Shown: positions 47,690 to 58,733 of the stretch, piece after piece
Layout: every line of letters begins with the position of its first letter
Numbering within the stretch: position 1 is the first letter of the stretch
NCBI GenBank assembly: GCA_029851415.1
Contig: CM056742.1
Span: 88,278,748-88,342,747, forward strand
Direction: 5' to 3'
DNA from: Eretmocerus hayati
Lineage: Eukaryota; Arthropoda; Insecta; Hymenoptera; Aphelinidae
Length of the DNA stretch: 64,000 bases
Notes under the pieces: model-generated
What the model was told of the DNA's origin: nothing
The model's database searches: none
The model's input: only the letters and a program-made list of their open reading frames with translations
Program-made: the position numbers and the translations under genes

Positions 47690-48740
47690 AAGTCATTATT
47701 TGGTCAATGCGCTATGTCTGATCCAATATTTTGGTGTCCAGTGTAATAAGTGAGCGCTCTAATAGATGTCCCTGCCGAACCGGACAGTTTAGCGCAATTT
47801 CTATGATCCGGCTACTCAAGTCATCATTATGATAGCCATGACCATCCTCAGACCAAGTTTTTCAGAACATACTTCGTCATAAAATTCGACGGGGAAATCG
47901 GTAAAAATGTCAAACTTGAGATAAAATATTGACTAAGGCCCGACAACAAAATTGTTCTGCAAGAATCCGCTTTTTGAGGTAATGTTCACCTGTCACGAAA
48001 CTGAGAGTATTTTTTCCGTAAATTTCAGTTGTTTCCACGTCGGAATGTGTGTTTTGGATAATTTCTCTATCGGGTCTAGTACTGGCGAGAAATCAATCGA
48101 AAAGTCGAGAAATCGAATTTTTCATGAATAATCCCTGATCCGCGACCCAAAAAATGGCTATATTAAAAAGAATGACCCGTATTTTGTTTCGCACATTGCT
48201 GCAGTCGGTTCCTGCAGTAGGTACGCGTGAAAAGAAATTATTCCCGCATAAGAACGTGTGAATTCTTTTGGTCCTGTGAAATTAATTCTTAATGAGAAAC
48301 ATACATTAATAAGATGAAAATTCCATAACAAATGAAGAAAAGTTAGGTATGTAATACACCCACCTGCGACAATATCATTATCTGATGGATACACTAGAAT
48401 CCAACTCAGATTCGACGCGTATTTCACCTTGATGCGTCGAGTTGTATTCAAAAAGCAAAGTATATGGTTGTTCCCAAGATTCATAGATTTTTGGTTCCTT
48501 GCCGTTTCCTGGAAATGACAACTTTGGTCGTATGAAAACACCCGCTCCAATGATATTTGATTGCCAATCTAGTAAGGCCAAGTTGTGAATTTAGAGAAGC
48601 TAATAAATATTCTATCAATATCGATGTTTTACGAATTAAATTTCCGCGATTACAGCACGTGAAGTAACAAAGGCGCGAAGAAATTTCACGCACGGGTTTC
48701 CGAAAAGAATGCCCAAAAGAAGCTCTCCTTTGATAGTTTC

Positions 48741-51307
48741 ATGAGCAGTCAACTTTGTCATCTGGACAATCTCTTCATTAATTTTATTGAATTATTGCAG
48801 ATGGATTCGAGTGCGTGTGAGGGGGGTCGTAAGAGGAAAAGCATTGACAGTTGCAGTGCCAGGCATCAGCGTCGTCTCATAGAAGCCGAGCGTAATAAAT
48901 CTCTAGAGCAGGCTCGATTCAGATTTCAGTCTCGCAACGACCACACTCCTTCGTCCAATGCTCACATGATGTCGGCAGTGCCAACTACCTCACAGGGAAT
49001 TTCTGTAGTTGAAAGTGACTCGTATCCCAGTGTGTGTGTTCTCTCGACAGTAAGAACCTCAGAACCAACTACTGACAAGTCTCATGATGATCAACAATTG
49101 AACTCACTATTGCCTGAAAATCCTGATCCCGAAACAGAATTTCTGATAGATTCATTCGATGCAAATGACCTCATAGACGATTTCGATTATGCGTATAGAT
49201 ACAGCGATGGAGAGGACTCTGGGTACAGTGATGACGAAGACAGCCCTCCGGATGACAATACTAAGTATGAGGATGAAGAGAAATTTTTAGCATAAATTGA
49301 AGAAAATCGCAATGATCCTGTAGAAATTTGTGATTCAATCTCAAAATCCTTGAAAGGAGTACTCACACATTGGTGAATTGAAAGTAATATTTCTCAAAAT
49401 GCCATGACTAAGCTATTGCATAAGATTCGAGATGAAGTTCCAAATCTAAAACTCCCGCTACAAGCAAGATCATTGTATGACTTCAACGTCAATGATAATC
49501 CAGTCCAACTGTTAGCTGGTGGCCATTACTTACACTTTAGATTGATGAAGTGCGTCGAGAAAATAATACAAAAACGCTTGAGCATAGGTATGAAGGGTAA
49601 ATTCATAAAAATCCTTGTCGGCATCGATGGTGCTCCTCTCGGCAAAAGCTCAGAGAAGAACATGTGGCCAATATTAATTTCTGATCAAGAAGAGACTGAT
49701 GTTTACATTGCGGGAATTTATGTCGGCGATTCAAAGCCAACCCATGCAAATGAATTTCTCCAACAGTTTGTTGATGAATGTATCCCATTACTAGAGAATG
49801 GCTTGGTTGTCGAAGAAGAAGTATTCAAATTCTCGATCACGCTTGTTTGCGATACACCAGCTAAAGCTTTTTTGTACTTGTAGTGAAGTATCACACTGGC
49901 CGAGACAGCTGTACTAAGTGTACAATTGAAGGTGTTTGGAATGGGAAGACAATTTGTTTTCCCGGTGATATTTTTAGATTGAGAACAGACGAAGAATTTC
50001 GTGCTTTCGCTCATTCGGATAACTACCAGCACGATCTGACGATTCTGGCGAGGATACGCAAATTTGGCCCTGTAACTCATGTGCCTCTCGATGTAATGCA
50101 CCTAATGTATCTGGGTGTCACCAAAAAATTCTTCCTAATCTTAATAAAAGCCAAAACACCCCACAAATTACCAGCTTGGAAGATAAAACAGTTATCCGAC
50201 ATTTTTGTTGAACTGAGGAGATTCATCCCATATGAATTTGCTCGAAAACCGAGGAAACTAGAAAGTATCCATCGTTTCAAAGTGACTGAATTGAGGTTGA
50301 TTTTCTTGTATGTAGGTATTGTAGCTCTGAAAGACATTGTTGATGACGAAGTTTATTTGAATTTCCTAACCCTCCATGTCGCAATCTCTATTCTGAGCAA
50401 CCCAAAATTGGTCAAGGAAGAGAAATGGTTAACTTATGCAGAGAAGCTTCTCCAAAAATTTGTTGCAGATTTTGCTCTACTTTTTGGAGACTATTTCGTG
50501 ACCTTCAATGTCCACAATCTTCTTCACTTAGTTGATGATGTTAGACGTTACGGTTTATTGGAGAGCTTCTCTGCCTTCAGATTCGAGAACTTCATGTTTT
50601 TGCTCAAGAATAGAATCAGGAAAGGTGACCAGCCACTCCAGCAAATAATGAGAAGAAGTGGTGAACTGGAAATGATAAATAACACAGATTCGAAAAATTG
50701 TGCGGAACCTGAGTTGAGTTGTAAGCACAATAGTGGACCCATCACTCATCCTTCCGTAGAAGTTATTTCTCAGCATAAATGTATGAAGTTGAAAAATTTC
50801 AAAGTTAATTGTGCTGATGGGAAAAATGGATGCCTTATGGTAGATGGAAAAGTTGTGATCGATGCTCTCAATTTCGTGAAAACCAGCGATGGTAGTATCC
50901 ATGTGGTTGGGAAGGTGTTCAAAATCAAAGGTGATGTTTTCGATCTACCATGTAAGTCATCAAAATTAGGAATTGTGGTGCTCGACAAGCCCGGAGAAGC
51001 GATGTATTCGTGGAACATTAACCGAATATCTGGCAAAATGATGAAATTGCCGTACAAACGCGATTATGCTGCATTACCGATATTGCACACTCTAGTTACG
51101 TCTATGGGCATATTGATTCTAATGAATAAACGTTTTACTGCATTCAAATTTACGTTTGAATTATTTCTATGTTTAATTCCTATGAGCAGAGTCCAAGGGG
51201 TTCAGAAGCTGGATTACGCTGGAACGTTGGAAATCGGCCATTTTACGAGAAAAGATGATTTCCAAAGCAGCAGTCTCAGACTTCATTGTTTCCGACACAG
51301 TCAATGA
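48741..51307 (+). pseudogene. TNP2-like (CACTA/EnSpm-type) transposase gene, decayed
   Basis: Three frames read in sequence give about 840 residues. The N-terminal ~180 residues (Met at 48801 after TTGCAG, a possible splice acceptor) are basic, then strongly acidic. The middle part (to 49883) contains LLHKIRDEVPNLKLPLQARSL and KILVGIDGAPLGKSS. The C-terminal part has CTKCTIEGVW, RTDEEFRAFAHSD, LDVMHLMYLGVTKKF and FSAFRFENFMFLLKNRIRKG. This succession is typical of widespread animal transposon proteins that I place with TNP2/CACTA; the placement is from memory of the family and is moderate. Breaks: in-frame TAA at 49293-49295 and TGA near 49374, plus a one-base frameshift near 49880. No CACTA-type termini were found around it. 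A hAT-type element begins 59 bp after its end. Confidence 0.75.
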
Positions 51308-51365
51308 CCTATGCATTGCTGTAGATCTATAGATTTACCAACTGATTATATTAATAGATGTAGAG

Positions 51366-52302
51366 TAGGGTGGGCCGAAAAATGACTTTTTTCGAGAATC
51401 GATACGGGCTAGTGCGCAAAAGTTAGGTTCCCATATGTAGATGCGAAAAAGCTTTAGCTGGGCGCTGAGGAATGATATTTTAGGTTCCAGCAAGAACGAT
51501 GAAGTTTTTATCAAAATTAAGACGGGTTTAAATGGGAATGTGCCTAATTTGACACTTTTTTCTTGCTAACTTTCCTTGCATTTCTGGCGCATCCAAAGGT
51601 TTTTCAACGTACTTTGAATCATTTTGAAGCTTGTTCCAAAACCTACAAAATGAGCTAAAGTACGTCCGATTTCGACTAACCCGAGCTAATCTATCTCAAC
51701 TTTTCCATTCCGAGTTTTGAAAGGAGTGAGGCGGGAGGGGGAAGTCGCTTATTTTCGGATTTTTCAAAACTCATCACTTTTCAGAAAAATTGAGATAGAT
51801 TGGCTCGGGCTAGTCGAAATCGGACGTACTTTGGGTCATTTTGTAGGTTTTGGAACAAGCTTCAAAATGAGCTGAAGGACGTTGAAAAATGTTCAGATGC
51901 GCCAGAAATACAAGCAAAGTTTGAAGGGAGAATCGCCCTATTTTTGGGATTGTTAATAACGATCACTTTCTGGGAAAGTTGAGATAGATTGGCTCGGATT
52001 AGTCGAAATTGAGCTCATTTTGTAGGTTTTGGAACAAGCTTCAAAATGAGCTAAAGTATGTTGAAAAATCTTCGGATGCGCCAGGAATGCAAGCAAAGTT
52101 AGCAAGAAAAAAGTGTCAAATTAGGCGCATTCCCACTTAAACCCGTCTTAATTTTGATAAAAACTCAATCGTTCTTGCTGGAACCTAAAATATCATTTCT
52201 CAGCGCCCAGCAAAAGTTTTTTCACATCTACATATAGGAACCTTACTTTTGCGCACTAGTCCGTATCGATTCTCGAAGAAAGTCATTTTTCTGCCCACCC
52301 TA
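51366..52302. mobile_element. 937-bp palindromic hAT-type element, complete
   Basis: Ends TAGGGTGGGCCGAAAAATGA and its complement are flanked by an exact 8-bp duplication ATGTAGAG (51358-51365 and 52303-52310). The arms are inverted copies around a centre near 51830. There is no transposase of its own. Confidence 0.93.
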
Positions 52303-52440
52303 ATGTAGAGTAGTGCCCTGGTAGGCCATACCCTATAGTTAGCCTACAGACTGCCATCTTATATGCCATCTTGAGAAACGGGAAGGTGCTGAAAAGAGAT
52401 CATCGTGAAACTGTGATGGTTGAGGCAAAAAACTTTTACC

Positions 52441-53351
52441 CCTCCGGTCCACACATATCCGTGAAAAAAGCCTAAATTCATCGTGTCAAAAATGGTGCTT
52501 TTTTATTCGGTAAAATGCAAAAATCTCGAGTTTTTCGATATATATCGACTCGCAAGTTGCGGCATCTGAAAGGTCATCAAAAAACCTATTGGAAACGCTA
52601 TCGCAAAAATATTTTTGGCGAGTAATGGGCCTCCCAGAGCTAAAAAGGTGTTTTTCACTGAAATGTTAATTTCCCAAAAAGCCATTTTTGGTTTTTTTTT
52701 GAAAATCACGTAATCGATGTAAGATTTTGCGTTCTTTCAGAAAAAATTGGTTTAAGAGTGTACCTACCCGATCCCATCAACTTATGAGCCATTGTTTGAA
52801 ATTCAATTTTTGTCAGTATTGGAAAAGTGTCATTTACTGCGCTTGCGCAGAAAATGACACCCCTCAAATTGACTTTTGCGAGGGGTCATTTGAATGGAAA
52901 TTACGTCAGCTCTCCATTAAAAATAGTCCCGAAAGTCAAAATTTGTGCGCATGCGCAGAAAATGAAACTTTTCCAATACCGAAAAAAATTGAATTTTAAA
53001 CAATGGCTTGTGAGTTGATGGGATCGCGTAGGTACACTCTGAAACCAATTTTCTCTGAAAAACGCAAAATTTCACATCGATTATGTGATTCTAACAAAAA
53101 CACAAGTCGGCTTCTTCAGAAATCAACGTTTTAATGAAAAACACATTTTTAGCTCTAGGAGGCCCATTACTCGCCAAGAATATTCTTTCGATAACGTTTC
53201 CGATAGGTTTCTTGATGACCTTTCAGATGCCTTAACCCGCGAGTCGATAGCTATCGAAGAACTCGAGATTTTTGCATTTTACTGAATAAAGAAGCACCAT
53301 TTTTGACACGATGAATTTCGGCTTTTTTCACGGATATGCGTGCACCGGAGG
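52441..53351. mobile_element. 911-bp foldback element, right-arm copy
   Basis: Mirror copy of 40874-41785, with the same CCTCCGGTCCACACATATCC end at 52441 and CACCGGAGG at 53351. Confidence 0.82.
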
Positions 53352-54239
53352 CATGACATTTTTTTTGGACCCCATAGGTGGTCAAAAGTTCCTATTCTGG
53401 GCCATAGAATCGAATAAAGAAGGTTAGAAAAAAATCTGAGAGATGACCCCTTTCCGTAGGTCGCTTTCGCGTGGAACCCATCTATAAAAACTTCAATTGG
53501 CGGCAACAAGATCTATCAATGAAAGATTCAGGTGGAATCGAACAATGGATTTTCCCTTGAAATTTCCATTGAAATGAGTTTTAAAGCCACATATTCTTAT
53601 GTGGAATTTATCAACTATTCAAAGGAGCATAGTGTCGAGACAGCTTTGTTACAATGCAATCCAAATTTCGGGCTCCCTGATTGCACCTTTATTACTTATG
53701 AAGTTCCAAGCTCGAATAATTGCAATGGGTTACACTGCTCGACCTCGTTATGATTACGAGTGTCAGAGCAAATCGACATTCTACATTTGATCGTTCAGAC
53801 ATGTTATGAATGAGGAATTTGCGATGGCTATACTGCTTCCTTCATTTTTTCGCTTTTGTCGAAGGTTGTCTGAATACAAGTATCCAAGGCTAGAGATTGC
53901 AACGCGATGGGGTGCATAGGCATTCTGTTCCATCGTTCTACCGAGACATGACTTCCGAGAGAGTAAATTTTCCACATCAAGGCCTCAGCTTACCTCGTAT
54001 AATTCAATAAACTCATCATTTTCGTAACCGTGCCTCCAAATTCTCGCACTCATCTGAATAATGAGTTGTGGAAACATTGAACAGCCATATCATGAACATT
54101 TTTTCATAAGTTTAGGGATTGGTTTCCGATAAGAGCTGAGGCAAGGTCTTAGCAACGTCTCAACAACTCTCTATGAAACGTTTCCTCTAACCTCCACGCT
54201 CCTTCGTACAATACATGATAATGTGGTAACATTTCTGCA

Positions 54240-56304
54240 ACATTCCCGCAACCTTCCTCAGTAGCTTCCGAAATCGCGTTGAAACATCAGTTACACCGGC
54301 GTCGATACAACGACAGTGTCATGAAAATTCTCACGTACTCATCTGCAACGTAGCACAGTAGGTTGTACGGAAGTTGCGGCAACGTTTCAGTACAACCTCC
54401 TTCCGTGAGATTGGAGGTTTGGTTGCAGAAGAAATCGCAGCAACGTCTTTGCAACGCCCGTGAAACGTCTTCATGCAACATTACTCGACTTCCTCTCGTC
54501 AACGTAGCAAAGTAGTTCGTAGAAACATTGCGGTATTATTTCAGTGCAACTTTGTCTGGTGGACTACGAAGTTTGGTTGCAAAAGAAGTCGCAGCAACGT
54601 CTTTGCAATGCCCGTGCAACGTCTCCATGCAACGTCAACTCAGGTTTTCCCCGGCAACGTAGTGCAGTTAGTTGTCAAAACGTAGTGGCAACGTTTCAGA
54701 GCAATCTTTGCCTGTGGAACTCGAGGTTTGGTTGCAAGAGAAGATACAGCAACGTCTCTGCAACGTCTTTGCAACATTCTCATGTAAAGTTCACTCGAGT
54801 TCCGGTCGGTCATGTAGCACACTAGGTTGTACAAACGTTGTGGCAACGTTTCAGTGCAACCTTTTCCCGTGGATCTCGAGGTTTGGTTGCGAAAAAAGTT
54901 GCAGCAACGTTTTGGCGACGTCTTTGCAACGTCTTTATGCAACATTAACTCGAGTTTTTCTCGGCAAAGTAGCACAGTTGGTTGGCAAAACGTTGTGGCA
55001 ACGTTTCAGTGCAACCTTTTCTCGTGGATCTCGAGGTTTGGTTGCGAAAAAAGTTGCAGCAACGTTTCGGCAACGTCTTTGCAACGTCTTCATGCAACAT
55101 TAACTCGAGTTTTTCTCGGCAAAGTAGCACAGATGGTTGTCAAAACGTTGTGGCAACGTTTCAGTGCAACCTTTTCCCGGGGATCTCGAGGTTTGGTTGC
55201 GAAAAAAGTTGCAGCAACGTTTTGGCGACGTCTTTGCAACGTCTTCATGCAACATTAACTCGAGTTTTTCTCGGCAAAGTAGCACAGTCGGTTGTCAAAA
55301 CGTTGTGGCAACGTTTCAGTGCAACCTTTTCTCGTGGATCTCGAGGTTTGGTTGCGAAAAAAGTTGCAGCAACGTTTCGGCAACATCTTTGCAACGTCTT
55401 CATGCAACATTAACGCGAGTTTTTCTCGGTCAAGTAGCACAGGTGGTTGTCAAAACGTTGTGGCAACGTTTCACTGCAACCTTTTCCCGGGGATCTCGAG
55501 CTTTGGTTGCGAAAAAAGTTGCAGCAACGTTTTGGCAACGTCTTTGCAACGTCTTCATGCAACATTAACTCGAGTTTTTCTCGGCAAAGTAGCACAGTTG
55601 GTTGTCAAAACGTTGTGGCAACGTTTCAGTGCAACCTTTTCCCGTGGATCTCGAGGTTTGGTTGCGGAAAAAGTTGCAGCAACGTTTCGGCAACGTCTTT
55701 GCAACGTCTTCATGCAACATTAACTCGAGTTTTTCTCGGCGAAGTAGCACGGTTGGTTGTCAAAACGTTGTGGCAACGTTTCACTGCAACCTTTTCCCGG
55801 GGATCTCAAGGTTTGGTTGCGAAAAAAGTTGCAGCAACGTTTTGGCAACGTCTTTGCAACGTCTTCATGCAACATTAACTCGAGTTTTTCTCGGCAAAGT
55901 AGCGGAGTTGGTTGTCAAAACGTTGTGGCAACGTTTCAGTGCAACCTTTTCCCGTGGATCTCGAGGTTTGGTTGCGGAAAAAGTTGCAGCAACGTTTTGG
56001 CAACGTCTTTGCAACTTATCCTGTAACGTTTTCTTGCAACGTTGCATGAGTGGTTGTGGAAACGTTTCAACAACGTTGCTGGGATGAAAGTTGCAACCAA
56101 ACTCAGCCTCCAAATCGGAAGAAAGCCAAAGAAAAGGTTGCAGCAACGTTGCTGCAACCATTTTGCAACTTTTCTGTACACGACTAGCAACCTAATTGCA
56201 ACTTCTTCTTCGTTGCAATTTTTGTTGCAGCAACCATCCTGCGCGGACATCAAGCTGTTGCTGCAACGTTTTGGCAACGTCCCTGCAAGTTACAGACTTG
56301 GTTG
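54240..56304 (-). repeat. 155-bp GTTGC-rich satellite, ~11 units
   Basis: Landmark CTCGAGGTTTGG recurs at about 54726, 54881, 55036, 55191, 55346, (55501), 55656, (55811) and 55966, exactly 155 bp apart. Degenerate units lie towards 54400 and beyond 56000. A run of overlapping 143-codon ORFs each starting 155 bp after the last is produced by the period (155 is not a multiple of 3). Confidence 0.95.
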
Positions 56305-57130
56305 CCTCGCGAGGACATCCTTTTTACTCACCATTTCTCCTTACATCACCATGTACGAACGGACCAAATCAATTCGGAGAATTACGCACAAAACCATGTT
56401 CTATCTAAAATTTGATGCTGAATCTGGATTCGGTATCATCTTGGACGTAGAAGGGGTTGAACTATCCAAAATTGCATTTTTCAGCGAAGGAATCCCCTTC
56501 ACTTACAATTTATCCTCACTTCCTTTTGTACCAATGGACCAAATCAACTCAAAAAATTATGCTCAACATCATTCTCTACAGAATGATGTTATAGAATTGA
56601 AAGTCCAATCTAAATTTGATATCATCTTGGACGTCGAGGTAGGCTGAGTCATTGAGAATTGAAATTTTATGAGGGGAGAACTTTTTCATACCACTTTCTT
56701 ACTATCCCTCTTACTAACGGACCAAATCATTGCAGATGAAAACGCACAATAGCATTACTCGTGTGGAGTTGAACGCTGGATTCGATTTCAGCTTGGATAG
56801 AAGAGAGGTAAGATGGTCAACACTGCGATTTTATGCAGGATAGCCCACTTTTTCCACTACTTGCCTCTCATTCCTTCATGCTTGAGGATTGTCACGGTTC
56901 ACAAATTACTAATAATTGATTTCCATACATTTGATGGAATGAGAGTGGGCATACGTTTTGTTTTGGGGTCTGCGTATGTGATCTTACACCATTCCATCCC
57001 ATTCTTCACGTCCACAAGCTCGTGAAACTGGATGATTCCAAGTGAGCTATTCCGTCCTTCCAATAAAAGGAACTGATGCACACGACATGGAAGAAACTTG
57101 TCCCTCGTAGGCTGAGTCAACCTTGATTTG

Positions 57131-57660
57131 TAAATGAACCTGTAGTAGTGAGATACAAATGCCTGAGAGTTTCAAAGATTTGTAAACGCAGCACATCATC
57201 TCGTGAAGATTTCTACATAAAATTCATCCCAGTTCATAAGTTTGTGTGGCCGCATCTCACCGGGGCCATCCACGCATATTTTCCTCTCTCAAACCGTGAC
57301 TCCTCTCTTGGTTTTTGACTGGACACAAACTGAGTCTCTCAAATTCACTCCAGCCAGAAACTGAGTCATTCTACATTCATCATTGAGAGTTTTTCGAATA
57401 TTGGGAATGCAACCAGTCTTGTATGCGTCAGATATCAACTGCGCCCAATTGCAAGCAATTTTTGAGAACTGAGTCGGCTTCAAATAGAACTGAGTCACCT
57501 TCATATTTGTGAAATTCGCTGGATTGTAATGTTGAATGATGATTATCATACAAGCATCAAGGTCACCTGCCAAGGTAGACCCAAGTCACCTACCCTGGTC
57601 ACCTGCCGAGCTAGACTGATCTAGCTCTTAGGTATCTGCATCTCACTATTACTGGTATTA
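57131..57660. other. Spacer of the inverted satellite block, no gene
   Basis: ACTGAGTC phrases repeat at 57320-57500 and GTCACCT phrases at 57565-57605. No coding content recognised. Confidence 0.45.
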
Positions 57661-58733
57661 CAATACCCGTCAAAATCAACAGATCATGCATAGTAATACA
57701 GGATCGACGATAACACTGAAACGATCTACTGTACGAAAATTTCGAGGGGAGCATCTCCGAGATCACGAAAAAACCGATCGATTCATGAAGTTGAACATTT
57801 TCTCAAGAATTTTTCCGTGCTGATGATCGATGCGGAAAATTGGAAAAAAATACCTGCAGCGTATAACTTGTAATTCCGACGAGAGTTGTCTGATCCCAGA
57901 AAGTCCGACGGGTTGTCGTAAATTGTCCAAGACCTACAAGTTTGTCAGCGGGAAATTTTTCTACGACCTCTCCGGTCCGAGCCACGAGCTCCGGGAAGAG
58001 AATTTCGTGATACATAGCCCTTTATGGGGATACTGGACCACGTCCTAACTCCACTCGCTCAAGCGCTGTTCTAATGTCAAGAATCACCCCAAAGATTATG
58101 GGGTCGCATGGTTTTGACGTGAAATTGTCTAGATTTTTCAGATGTACGAACAGATTCTCGCCCAAATGTGACGTGGAGAGGTTTATATGAAATTGAGTGA
58201 GTTTTTAGAGTAAAAGTTACAAAAGCAACTGTTCATCGTATTCGAGCGGAAATCTGATGGCATATTCGATGACTTTAGACAATTCCACGTGAGAACAATG
58301 CGGTTTGATATCTTTTGGGGTGGTTCTTGGCGGTAAAACAGCGCCTGAGCGAGTGGAGTTGGCTCGTGGTCCAGTATCTCAGTGAGAAATTATGCATTAG
58401 GAAGTTTCCTTCCCGGAGCTCGTGGTTTGGACCGGAGAAATCGTAGGGAAAAACCTCTGATGACGAACTTGTAGGTTCTGGAACGATCTACAATATCCCA
58501 TTGGAATTTTCGTGATCGGACATTTCTTGTTGAAGTCATAGGTGATCCGCTGCAAGAATCTCTTCTTCCAATTCTCCGCATCGATTATCGGCACGGAAGA
58601 AATTTCTGAACCGCTAAATCTATGGGTTCCTCATGGTCCTGAATATACTTTCCTGAAAATTTTCATACGATGGAACGCCCGAATTTATCAATGATTCCGT
58701 AATACTATGCATGATCCATTTTCACGGGTACTG
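57661..58733. mobile_element. 1.07-kb palindromic TA-flanked element
   Basis: Left end CAATACCCGTCAAAAT and right end complement CAGTACCCGTGAAAAT are flanked by TA (57659-57660, 58734-58735). The arms pair through GATCATGCATAGTA, GGAGCTCGTGG-type and CGAGTGGAGTTGG-type blocks to a centre near 58200. Like the element at 23629, it has Tc1/mariner-type target sites, no transposase and the internal phrases GGAGCTCG and CGATCTACAA. Confidence 0.83.

Larger units (their letters stand above)
44470..48170. repeat. ~500-bp inverted repeat pair in the interior
   Basis: 44640-45030 is the diverged reverse complement of about 47690-48170. Landmarks include TTGACATTTTTA near 44860 with its complement near 47905, and TTACACTGGACAC near 45009 with its complement near 47730. 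Between the arms lie the palindrome 45063-46097 and 1.5 kb of unassigned DNA. Confidence 0.78.
51678..56304. repeat. Right arm of the giant inverted structure, main part
   Basis: Reverse complement of 38537-42548, high similarity. It differs mainly by ~620 bp, which equals four units of the 155-bp satellite. Confidence 0.88.

Noticed and set aside
49404..49883. Separate 159-residue gene
   Set aside because: It is in frame with 48741-49295 and continues in sense into 49883-51307. It is one transposase gene interrupted by stops and a frameshift.
56042..56647. 201-codon plus-strand ORF
   Set aside because: It begins in the 155-bp satellite and ends in the ~178-bp satellite, crossing an insertion boundary, so it cannot be an ancestral gene.
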